Notes under the pieces: generated by a model
Seen by the model: the letters and a program-made list of their open reading frames with translations, nothing else
What the model was told of the DNA's origin: nothing
Database searches by the model: none
Assembly: GCA_963766345.1 (NCBI GenBank)
Contig: CAVXZL010000015.1
Coordinates: forward strand, 62,001 to 126,000
DNA: 64,000 bases
Source: DASVFB01 sp963766345
GTDB taxonomy: Bacteria > Actinomycetota > Thermoleophilia > Gaiellales > Gaiellaceae
Reading direction: 5' to 3'
Shown here: positions 57,437-64,000 of the stretch, piece after piece
Numbering within the stretch: position 1 is the stretch's first letter
Layout of the letters: each line of letters begins with the position of its first letter
Made by a program: the position numbers and the translations under genes

Positions 57437-57438
57437 GG

Positions 57439-58212
57439 CTAGGCGAGCTCGCGCTCGAGCACGGAAGCGGTGGCGCGGAGCGCGATGCGCGTCTCGTCGA
57501 GCGCCGGCTCCCGGGTCGTCAGGCGCTGGAGCGCGAGACCGGGCAGGAGCAGAAAGCCGAGCTGCTTGACCTGGGCGAAGCGCCAGATCTCCATCGTCGC
57601 CGCGAGTGCGACCGCGGTGACCGCCACGGGCGTCCAGAGCTCGGGCGCGAGCGGCCAGAAGCGGTCCGCGAGCCAGGCCATCGGCATCGCGAGCGCGGCG
57701 AAGTTCGTGCCGCAGCGGCGGGAGAAGCGTTTCGGGTACGCCCGGCCTTCCCAGGTGGCGATGAGGTTGCGCTCCTCGACGGCTCCGATCGCGCGGTGCT
57801 CTGCGCCGTGGAGCCGGAGCGTCCTGCCGCGGAGCATCCACACCCCGAGGGCGATCGTCGCGGTCAGGCCGACCGGCGTCCGCCAGCCGTCCGGCAGGAC
57901 GAAGAGGAGAAAGGGCGCGATGAGCGCTGCGAGGAGCAGCGGGCGCTCGCGCCTGCCCGCCACGCCGGAGCGGCGGAAGAGGGGCGCCAGGGAGAGGCCC
58001 AGCCGCGCCAGGCCGCGGGCGAGGGGAATCCTGTGGAGCCATTCGGGAAGCGCCGGCATCGCACCCTCTCGGAGCGACCCGTCGTTGCCGGCGAACGCCC
58101 AGTAGCGCTCGCTGACGATCACGACGCCGTTCGGCCGCGCCATCCCGCCCAGCCGAGGCAGCTCGGCAGACGCGTCAGCGCGCGCAAGGATCGCCTCGAG
58201 ACCCTGCCCCAC
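57439..58212 (-). CDS. DUF1385 family membrane protein (YqhQ-like)
   Basis: The 257-residue protein from GTG 58212 carries the family hallmarks LGGMARPNGVVIVSERYWAF near the N-terminus, LRLHGAEHRAIGAVEERN near residue 130 (the HGAEHK motif) and YPKRFSRRCGTNFAALAMP near 157. Four hydrophobic segments are seen (LLLAALIAPFLLFVLPDG, PVGLTATIALGVWMLRG, LAMPMAWLADRFWPLAPELW, PVAVTAVALAATMEIW). B. subtilis YqhQ is uncharacterised. The start lies 6 nt after CACAAT, a possible leaderless -10. The neighbouring genes give no functional hint. Confidence 0.9.
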   Translation of the reverse strand: MGQGLEAILARADASAELPRLGGMARPNGVVIVSERYWAFAGNDGSLREGAMPALPEWLHRIPLARGLARLGLSLAPLFRRSGVAGRRERPLLLAALIAPFLLFVLPDGWRTPVGLTATIALGVWMLRGRTLRLHGAEHRAIGAVEERNLIATWEGRAYPKRFSRRCGTNFAALAMPMAWLADRFWPLAPELWTPVAVTAVALAATMEIWRFAQVKQLGFLLLPGLALQRLTTREPALDETRIALRATASVLERELA

Positions 58213-58234
58213 ATCCCCATTGTGCCCTCACAGA

Positions 58235-58262
58235 AGGCCGCCCGGTAGGTGCCGGGCGGCCT
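58235..58262. terminator. Terminator between the 25-residue gene and DUF1385
   Basis: An 11-bp perfect stem (AGGCCGCCCGG / CCGGGCGGCCT) with a 6-nt loop, placed 31 bp after the stop of the small membrane protein gene. Confidence 0.65.
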
Positions 58263-58293
58263 ATTTGCGAGTCGTATCGGTCCTAGCTGATCG

Positions 58294-58371
58294 TTACCAG
58301 ACGCCGCGCGAGAAAAATCCGAGCAGTGCCAGAACGACGATGATGATCAAGATGATCCAGAGAATGCTCAA
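58294..58371 (-). CDS. 25-residue single-pass membrane miniprotein
   Basis: TTG 58371 sits 8 nt after a near-perfect AAAGGAGG. The peptide reads SILWIILIIIVVLALLGFFS and ends RGVW; it is almost entirely one membrane helix with a short basic tail. The strong ribosome binding site and the terminator after it argue that it is expressed. Similar miniproteins are frequent in actinobacteria and proteobacteria, without known function. It lies 50 bp downstream of the DUF2339 gene. Confidence 0.6.
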   Translation of the reverse strand: MSILWIILIIIVVLALLGFFSRGVW

Positions 58372-58421
58372 CAGGGCCTCCTTTGGATGACGGTAGGACA
58401 ACGGCGGAGGCGGCGATCTGG

Positions 58422-61097
58422 TTACGCGGACGCGGCGGATCCGTTTTCGGGGCGCGCGCCGAGGCGCTGGTAGAAGAATCCGCCAAGGAGCAGAACCGCT
58501 CCGACGGCGAGAAACGACAGCGCCCGCGTGATCGAGCTGAGGCGTGAGAGGTCGTAGACGAAGAGCTTTGCGAGGCTGACGCCGAACAGCACCAGCCCGC
58601 CGACGCGCAGCCCTGCGCTGCTCCGGCGGAGCCCGACGTAGAGCAGCGTGAGCCCGAGCGCGCCCCAGAGCGCGCTCACGGCGGTGTGGCCGCTCTGGAA
58701 GTTGGTCGTGACGTCGCGCGGGCCGATCCATTCGGCGGCCTCGAGGATGCACAGAGACAGGCCGTAGACGGTCAGCGCGGCGGCGAGCCACGTGCCGATC
58801 GTCCGGAGCTTCGTCTGCAGCCCGTCGAGGCCGGCGTCGAGGGCGTCGCTGCCCGGGGTCTGCGGCGGGTGGCAGAGACGGGCGGCGACGTAGGTCGCGA
58901 GCGTCAGCGCGGCAAGACCGAGAGCCCCGTGGCCCGGGTGCCGGCTCGCCGAGAGGAGGTCGGCCGGGGTCGCCTCCGCGGCGAACGAGAGCGCGAATGC
59001 GAGGAAAAGGTAGACCGCCGCGCCGAGCTGGAAGCGTCGCTCGGATGCGACGGCCACGAGCGCGGCGAACGCGACGGCGCTCGCCGACCAGACGGCGACG
59101 AGCCGCTGGCCGTGGACGAGCTGAGTCTCCCCGGCGGCCGCGACGATCGCGCCCAGCGACCAGAGGAGCGTCGCGAATGCGCGGTCGCCTCGCTCGAGGA
59201 AGAACGCCGCGAGGCAGCCGTACAGCGCGGCCACGGCGAGATACGCCGCGCCCTCCAGTCGGCCGTCCAGCAGCGTCGATACTGCGCCGAGCGTGAGCAG
59301 GAGGCTCACGGCGACGGTGCCGTACGCGACCGTCGGATCGGGCCAGAGGCGCCGCTGGCGTGCCTGGACGAGAACGGCGGCGAGGAGCAGAGCGCCCGCG
59401 ACTTCGAGGAAGGCATACGAGTAGAGCGCGGCGGTGAGGCTTCTCGGGTCGTAGAGCGTCGTCTTCGCCAACGCGACGCCGCACCAGACGAGTCCGGCGG
59501 CGGCGACGGCGGAGCTCCGGCGCGGCAGCCCGAGCGCGACCGCGACAACTCCGACCAGTGCCCACAGGCCGGTGACGACGACGTGCCCGTGATCGAAGCC
59601 CGCCGCGACGCCGCCGGGCCAGACGCGCACGTAGAGCTCGAGCACGGCGAGCGCCGCCGCGTCGGCGAGGAGGACGGCTGCGAGCGCGGACGCAGTGACC
59701 TGGATCCCACGCCGGTTCCCGGCGAAGGCGGCCCACAGCGGCAGCTTCGTCCACTCCACCGCCCACAATGCGACCGCGCCCGAGGCGAGTGCCACCGCGA
59801 CGAGGCTCGCGGCGCCCGCGGCAGGATGCGCGCCGGCCTCGAAGAGCTGCCTGGGCGGCGCGTCGACGGCGAGCGCATGCGCGAGCGCGAGGAGCAGGTA
59901 GGCGAGCGCGCCGAGCGCGAACCTCGGCTCGCGGAGCCGGCGCGCGATCCACGCGAGCGCTGCGGCCTCGGCGGCCCACGCGTAGGTGAGGCTTCCGCCG
60001 GACAGCAGGTCTGCGACCGCGACCGCGCCGAGCGCGAGGGCGAGCGCGATCACGATCGAGCCGAGGTCGCGGCCGCCCTTGCGCACGTAGAGGGGGGCGC
60101 CGGCGGCGGCGTACGCGACCGCAAACGCGAGCAGGTCGATGCCGCGGTAGACGCGACCGCTCTCCGAGAACAGCTCGAGCGCAAAGACGAGCGCAAGGCC
60201 CGCGCTGCCGACGACGAAGGTCGAGGCGGTGGCGTCGATGCGGGCCGACGCGCTGCGAAGCTGGCGGCCGATTCCGGCGGCGAGGTAGGTGCCGCAGAAG
60301 GCGGCGGCGAGCACGAGGAGCTCGGAGTCCGGTCGCGCACGGTCGGCGAAGAGCAGCAACGCTTGCGGCGTGCCGGCGATCGCGGCCGCGACGAGCAGCC
60401 CGCGCCAGCGAAGCGAGACGGACACGGCGGCCGCGGCGGCCACCATGAAGGCGACGAACGCCGTCCCGACCGGCGTCAGGCTGCTGTCGAGAGCCAGGAG
60501 CGCGGGCGCGACGATCGCGCCGAGTAGCCCGATCGCGGCGAGGAGCTGCTCTCGCCACACGAGTGAGACCGCGACGCCCGCGGCCGCGATGGCGGCCGCA
60601 AAGACGAGCCCCGCCCCCTCTGGAACGAGGTCGTAGAGCGCCGTGGCGGCGAGCAGGGTCGCGTAGCCGCCCGCGAGGCCCGCGCCGACCGCGGCGACGG
60701 GGGCGTGCAGCCGGCCGTAGCGGCGCCGCAGTTCGAGTCCGGCGACGAAGACGATCGTGGACGCTGCGTCTCCGAGCGCGACCCGGATGCCCGGCCCGAT
60801 CCAGCCGCGGTTCACGGCGAGCGCGAAGAAGAAGGCGATGCCGAGGACCGTCACGACGCCGCCGGCAACTGCGAGGCCCTTCGCGCCGAAGACGGTTGCC
60901 CAGTCGATCTCACGCTTCGGTCTTGGCGGCGGCGCGGGTCGCGCGGGGCGCGGGGGCGGTGCGACGACGGCACGCGCCGGGACGCGAGCGGGCGCGGGGC
61001 GCGCAACGGGCGGCGCCGTCGCCGGCGTAACTGCACGCTCGAGTGCTTCGAGGCGCCGCTCGATCCGGTCCAGCCGGTCGAGGACGTCGCTCGTCAT
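58422..61097 (-). CDS. DUF2339 polytopic membrane protein
   Basis: This 891-residue protein starts at ATG 61097, overlapping the XRE repressor stop (ATGA). A short coiled coil (DVLDRLDRIERRLEALERAV) and an Ala/Pro-rich linker precede the family signature KREIDWATVFGAKGLAVAGG near residue 62. About 25-28 hydrophobic helices follow, many with a repeated 'RHPGHGALGLAALTLATYVA' style and 'LYVGLRRSSAGLRVGGLVLF', ending GVSLAKLFVYDLSRLSSITR, the conserved DUF2339 terminus. The function is unknown; a role in envelope polymer or solute handling is often guessed. Coupling to an XRE regulator is the notable feature here. Confidence 0.92.
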   Translation of the reverse strand: MTSDVLDRLDRIERRLEALERAVTPATAPPVARPAPARVPARAVVAPPPRPARPAPPPRPKREIDWATVFGAKGLAVAGGVVTVLGIAFFFALAVNRGWIGPGIRVALGDAASTIVFVAGLELRRRYGRLHAPVAAVGAGLAGGYATLLAATALYDLVPEGAGLVFAAAIAAAGVAVSLVWREQLLAAIGLLGAIVAPALLALDSSLTPVGTAFVAFMVAAAAAVSVSLRWRGLLVAAAIAGTPQALLLFADRARPDSELLVLAAAFCGTYLAAGIGRQLRSASARIDATASTFVVGSAGLALVFALELFSESGRVYRGIDLLAFAVAYAAAGAPLYVRKGGRDLGSIVIALALALGAVAVADLLSGGSLTYAWAAEAAALAWIARRLREPRFALGALAYLLLALAHALAVDAPPRQLFEAGAHPAAGAASLVAVALASGAVALWAVEWTKLPLWAAFAGNRRGIQVTASALAAVLLADAAALAVLELYVRVWPGGVAAGFDHGHVVVTGLWALVGVVAVALGLPRRSSAVAAAGLVWCGVALAKTTLYDPRSLTAALYSYAFLEVAGALLLAAVLVQARQRRLWPDPTVAYGTVAVSLLLTLGAVSTLLDGRLEGAAYLAVAALYGCLAAFFLERGDRAFATLLWSLGAIVAAAGETQLVHGQRLVAVWSASAVAFAALVAVASERRFQLGAAVYLFLAFALSFAAEATPADLLSASRHPGHGALGLAALTLATYVAARLCHPPQTPGSDALDAGLDGLQTKLRTIGTWLAAALTVYGLSLCILEAAEWIGPRDVTTNFQSGHTAVSALWGALGLTLLYVGLRRSSAGLRVGGLVLFGVSLAKLFVYDLSRLSSITRALSFLAVGAVLLLGGFFYQRLGARPENGSAASA

Positions 61098-61378
61098 GTC
61101 GACGGCCGCAGCTCGACGAGGAGCTCGCAGTCGAGCGCCGTCGCGATCCCGAGGAGCGTGTCGATCCGCGGCGGACGCCCACCGCTCTCGAGGCGCGCGA
61201 TCGCCGACTGCGTCGTGCCGCAGAGCTCCGCGAGCTGTTGTTGCGAGAGGCCCATCTCGGCCCGGCGAGCGGCGACCTGCTCGGCGATCTGCGCGAAGAA
61301 CCAGCCCTGATCGGCGTGTGCCAGCTTGCGCCGGAGCTGCTCGAGCGGAGGCTTACGCGCCTTCGACTCGTATCTCAT
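61094..61378 (-). CDS. XRE family repressor (HigA-like)
   Basis: This 94-residue protein from ATG 61378 has a helix-turn-helix QIAEQVAARRAEMGLSQQQL, AELCGTTQSAIARLESGG, RPPRIDTLLGIATALDCELL. It resembles HigA-type antitoxins, but no toxin gene is adjacent; instead the DUF2339 gene overlaps its stop. Its own promoter (TTGACG-17-TATATA) contains a 16-bp palindrome over the -10, so autorepression is likely. The -10 ends 6 nt before the ATG, so the mRNA should be leaderless. Confidence 0.92.
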   Translation of the reverse strand: MRYESKARKPPLEQLRRKLAHADQGWFFAQIAEQVAARRAEMGLSQQQLAELCGTTQSAIARLESGGRPPRIDTLLGIATALDCELLVELRPST

Positions 61379-61379
61379 A

Positions 61380-61413
61380 CCTGCTATATAGCAGGCGTGC
61401 TATCGGCCGTCAA
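61380..61413 (-). promoter_or_regulatory. XRE promoter with palindromic operator
   Basis: On the minus strand TTGACG (61413-61408), a 17-bp spacer and TATATA (61390-61385). CCTGCTATATAGCAGG (61380-61395) is a perfect 16-bp palindrome centred on the -10, and an extra half-site ATAGCA lies 4 bp upstream, forming ATAGCA-CGCC-TGCTAT. Confidence 0.75.
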
Positions 61414-62579
61414 GTCGCGAGCAGCGCACGACGGCGGCCCAGCTCCCACAGCACCGTCTTGATGTCTTCGGGCGTGTTGTACGCGTGCGGCGAGACGCGA
61501 AGGTTCCCGTCGCGTGACGACGTGACGATCCCCTCGTTGCCGAGCTCCGTCACGAGACGCTCCGCGTCGGTCGACCTGATGCAGACGAGCGCGCCGCGCT
61601 CGCTCGGATTCCGCGGGGTGGCGACCGAGCCGCCGAGATCGTCCACGCCTTCGATCAGCAGTTCCGTCAGGCGGCGCACGTGCTTGCGCGTCGCCGCGAT
61701 CCCGATCTCCTGCATCAGCTCGATCCCGGCGATGCCAGCGTAGATCGACGGAACCGGCGGAGTGCCCGACTGGAAGCGGCGCGCGTCCGGCGCCGGCGAG
61801 TAGTCGTGGATGTCCATCTCGAAGACGTTCCGGTCCGCGAACCAGCCGGTCGCCGTCGGCCATGCCGACTCCCAGAGCTCGCGCCGGCAGTACAGGAACC
61901 CGAGCCCCGCCGAGCCGAGCAGGTACTTGAGCACGCCCGCAGCGAGGAAGTCGACGCCGAGCGCCTTCACGTCGATCGGCAGCGAGCCGATCGCCTGGTA
62001 CGAGTCGAGCAGCACCGGCACGCCGCGCTCGTGCGCGAGCGCGACGATCGGCTTCACGTCGAGCATCGCGCCGTTGCGATAGCAGACGTGCGTGACCGAG
62101 ACGAGCTTCGTCTCCTCGTCGATCACGCGGCGGAACTGACGCGGCGGGATCGTCCCGTCCTCGGCCTCGTGCACGTGGACGACACGCGCGCCGCGCGACT
62201 CCTGCGCGTGCCAGATCTGGCCGATCGTCGGGAACTCCCAGTCGGTGAGCACGACCTTGTGGCGCGGCCCGGCAAAGCGCAATCCACTGGCGAGCGCGGC
62301 GACGCCTGCCGACAGCGACGTCGTGACGGCGACCTCCTCGGGCGCGGCGTTGATCAGCTTCGCGAACGCGGCACGCGCAGCCTCGGTGCGCTCGACCCAG
62401 TACTCCCAAGGAGCGCCGTACTCGTCCCAGTCGCAAAGGTACTGCTCGTAGGAGTCGCGCACGGCGTCGGAGAGCGCGCCCTGCGAGCACGAGTTGACGT
62501 AGACGCGCTTCTCGAAGATCGGAAAGCGGTGCCGGCACTTCGCGGGCAGGGTGTGCGGATCGGTGGTCGCGGGCGTCAC
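61410..62579 (-). CDS. Class V aminotransferase (PLP enzyme, kynureninase/desulfurase fold)
   Basis: The 389-residue enzyme starts at GTG 62579, overlapping the binding-protein stop (GTGA). Fold-type I features: FEKRVYVNSCSQGALSDAVR, EVAVTTSLSAGVAALASGLR, HKVVLTDWEFPTIGQIWHAQ, VSVTHVCYRNGAMLDVKPIV, PVLLDSYQAIGSLPIDVKAL (the Asp that contacts PLP) and DFLAAGVLKYLLGSAGLGFL, whose Lys near 219 should bind PLP. The reaction is undetermined; kynureninase-like, desulfurase-like and amine-transfer activities all fit. Coupling to a liv-type transporter suggests that its substrate is imported by it. Confidence 0.9.
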   Translation of the reverse strand: MTPATTDPHTLPAKCRHRFPIFEKRVYVNSCSQGALSDAVRDSYEQYLCDWDEYGAPWEYWVERTEAARAAFAKLINAAPEEVAVTTSLSAGVAALASGLRFAGPRHKVVLTDWEFPTIGQIWHAQESRGARVVHVHEAEDGTIPPRQFRRVIDEETKLVSVTHVCYRNGAMLDVKPIVALAHERGVPVLLDSYQAIGSLPIDVKALGVDFLAAGVLKYLLGSAGLGFLYCRRELWESAWPTATGWFADRNVFEMDIHDYSPAPDARRFQSGTPPVPSIYAGIAGIELMQEIGIAATRKHVRRLTELLIEGVDDLGGSVATPRNPSERGALVCIRSTDAERLVTELGNEGIVTSSRDGNLRVSPHAYNTPEDIKTVLWELGRRRALLAT

Positions 62580-63712
62580 CAGACGAGCTTGTGCTTCCCG
62601 CTGCTCTGGATCTGCGAGACGTAGTACCTCGCAGACGGCATCTCGCCGTGCTTGTCGAACGCGACCGGTGCGCCGAGGATCGAGCGCGTGATCTTGACCG
62701 CCCGGATCGCCTGCCGGAGCTCGGCCCGCGTCGCTGTGCCGTCCGCGCACGCCGCCTTGTACGCAGTCGCGATCACCTGCGCGGCGACGTAGGACGGCGG
62801 GCCGAAAAGGCCCCACTTCGTCCCGTGCGCGGCCTCGTACGCGGCGATGACAGCCGCCGCCCCCGCGAGACCGTGAATGTCGCGGGAGAAGGACGAGACG
62901 TACGCGCCCGGCGCCGTGAACTGCGCAGAGTCGAGTCCGTCGGAGCCCAGGATCTTCGTCGTGACGCCTTGATCCCGCAACTGCTGCGCGAACAGCTCCG
63001 CGTTCGAGGCCACCTGCCACGGGAGGAAGACGACGTCGGTGCCGCTCGCCATGCCGGCGATCAGCGACGAGAAGTCCGTCGCCGTCTGGCTGACCGACCG
63101 CCGCTTCACCTGCACGCCGTTCGCCTTCAGTACGTTCGACGCCGACGTGGCGATGAGCGTCGAATACGGCTCCTCGTCGTCCACGATCAACACCTTCTTT
63201 GCGTTCAGCTTGTCGACCATGAAGAAAGCGTCCGACTTCCCCTGAACGACGTTGCTGCCGACGACACGTGAGAACGTCGGATATGCGCCGCCCGTGAGGG
63301 TGACCGACGTCGCGGACGCGAGAACGCCGGGAAGCCCGCGGCGCGTGAAGACCTCGCCGACCGCCATCACCTCCTGCGATCCCGTCGGCCCGACCGTCGC
63401 GAGCATCGACTTGTCCGACGCGAACGCCGAACCGACCTTGACCGCGAGCCGCGGCACCAGCCGCGTATCGCCCGACCGCACCGTGAACCGCGTCGCATTC
63501 GCGGCATTGAACCGGTCGACCGCCAGGGTGGCCCAGTCGAGCTGCTCGCGCCCGATCGTCGCGAACGGTCCCGTGAGCGGCCCGAGGAATCCGATCTCGC
63601 CCGTGGCGCAGGCCGCGACCTTTGCCGGCGGCGGCGCGCCCGGCACCGCGGAGACTCCTGCGGCTGCGACTCCAGCCGCGACGAGGCAGAACGCGACCGC
63701 CTTCGCCCTCAT
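62576..63712 (-). CDS. Branched-chain amino-acid-type ABC binding protein (second system)
   Basis: This 378-residue protein from ATG 63712 has a signal peptide (KAVAFCLVAAGVAAAGVSAV). The first mature cysteine (VAAC near residue 35) lies well after the hydrophobic core, so a lipoprotein anchor is doubtful. The LivJ-like fold shows GEIGFLGPLTGPFATIGREQ, LATVGPTGSQEVMAVGEVFT, PTFSRVVGSNVVQGKSDAFF, VLIVDDEEPYSTLIATSASN and VAFDKHGEMPSARYYVSQIQ. It is 6 bp downstream of the LivF-type ATPase gene, so a whole transporter probably continues to the right of the window. Confidence 0.92.
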   Translation of the reverse strand: MRAKAVAFCLVAAGVAAAGVSAVPGAPPPAKVAACATGEIGFLGPLTGPFATIGREQLDWATLAVDRFNAANATRFTVRSGDTRLVPRLAVKVGSAFASDKSMLATVGPTGSQEVMAVGEVFTRRGLPGVLASATSVTLTGGAYPTFSRVVGSNVVQGKSDAFFMVDKLNAKKVLIVDDEEPYSTLIATSASNVLKANGVQVKRRSVSQTATDFSSLIAGMASGTDVVFLPWQVASNAELFAQQLRDQGVTTKILGSDGLDSAQFTAPGAYVSSFSRDIHGLAGAAAVIAAYEAAHGTKWGLFGPPSYVAAQVIATAYKAACADGTATRAELRQAIRAVKITRSILGAPVAFDKHGEMPSARYYVSQIQSSGKHKLVW

Positions 63713-63718
63713 CGAGCC

Positions 63719-64000
63719 TCAGCGGCCAAGGTATGCCTTCCGGAGCTCTTCGTTTTGGAGCAAGTCGGCGGCCTTTCCCTCGAGAACCACACGTCCCGTC
63801 GACAAAACGTAACCGCGGTCGGCGATGGACAACGACACGTTCGCGTTCTGCTCGACGACGAGGATCGCCACCCCGGCCTCGTGGACCTCCTTGATGATCG
63901 CGAAGCTGCGCTCGACGAGGATCGGCGCGAGCCCCATCGACGGCTCGTCCATCAGCAGGAGCTTCGGCCGGGCCATCAGCGCGCGCCCCATGGCGACCAT
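63719..64000 (-). CDS. livF: LivF-type ABC transporter ATPase (5' end beyond window)
   Basis: The C-terminal 93 residues are visible. They include MVAMGRALMARPKLLLMDEP (end of signature plus Walker B), SMGLAPILVERSFAIIKEVH, the H-loop-equivalent AILVVEQNANVSLSIADRGY and the LivF-type ending LLQNEELRKAYLGR. Walker A lies outside. It is the second livF in the window and belongs to the system of the 62576-63712 binding protein. Confidence 0.93.
   Translation of the reverse strand: MVAMGRALMARPKLLLMDEPSMGLAPILVERSFAIIKEVHEAGVAILVVEQNANVSLSIADRGYVLSTGRVVLEGKAADLLQNEELRKAYLGR

Noticed and set aside
1..64000. Mobile elements, phage genes, tRNA or rRNA genes
   Set aside because: None was found: no transposase, integrase or capsid-like protein, no cloverleaf or rRNA-like stretch, and no obvious shift in base composition.

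Overview
The window looks like chromosome from a high-GC actinobacterium of the class Thermoleophilia (Gaiellales or Solirubrobacterales type). This rests on very high GC (about 70% by eye), frequent GTG and TTG starts, and 4-nt ATGA/GTGA start-stop overlaps in most operons. It also rests on a collagen-like exported protein with the N-terminus 'ALIALFVALGGTGYAA', which I associate with this class, and on a DUF6351 protein and a beta-sandwich domain typical of it. I see no rRNA, tRNA, transposase, integrase, phage block or CRISPR array. Coding density is high.

Layout. 1-5.6 kb: a DUF6351 hydrolase-like exported protein (cut by the left edge), an exported protein of unknown function, the ABC-F factor EttA and a DUF6325 protein. 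5.9-16.3 kb: a complete-looking amino-sugar locus. On the minus strand are a MsiK-like ATPase, a GntR/UTRA regulator, a sugar-binding protein, two permeases, a barrel-only GH20 hexosaminidase and an AlkZ-like protein. Divergent on the plus strand are MurQ, NagA and a SIS-domain deaminase. DasR/NagR-type 'dre' operators lie at the promoters. 16.3-24.3 kb: glutaredoxin-GNAT fusion, type II NADH dehydrogenase, iminopeptidase-like hydrolase, secreted subtilase, GNAT, hydrolase-LuxR fusion and a phytase-like secreted protein. 24.3-33.6 kb: a two-component system, a lactonase-like propeller, a dimethylformamidase-like protein, a universal-stress-protein/UbiB-kinase fusion (frameshifted twice), the collagen-like protein and an ATP-dependent DNA ligase.

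33.6-39.2 kb: a branched-chain amino-acid-type ABC system with the binding protein divergent from livHMGF. 39.3-45.4 kb: a small secreted protein, a membrane protein with an M23 peptidase, an MFS exporter, a frameshifted CapA-like protein and a NarL-type regulator. 45.5-51.3 kb: a large secreted sialidase-like propeller, then an MprAB-like two-component system divergent from an HtrA-type protease. 51.3-54.5 kb: a homogentisate operon (MarR, HmgA, an uncharacterised protein, fumarylacetoacetase). 54.7-57.3 kb: an ABC exporter with one frameshifted permease. 57.3-61.4 kb: two tiny genes, a DUF1385 protein, and a DUF2339 membrane protein coupled to an XRE repressor. 61.4-64 kb: a class V aminotransferase and part of a second liv-type transporter.

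Regulatory threads. Three dre-like operators tie the amino-sugar genes together. Three promoters (subtilase/iminopeptidase, USP-UbiB, MprA-like/HtrA) share a CTAA-type box repeated on an 11-bp phase, suggesting one envelope-stress regulon. Many promoters have a -10 box 6-8 nt before the start codon, so their mRNAs are probably leaderless. Four genes are interrupted by what reads as a single inserted base each. These may be sequence errors or real lesions.
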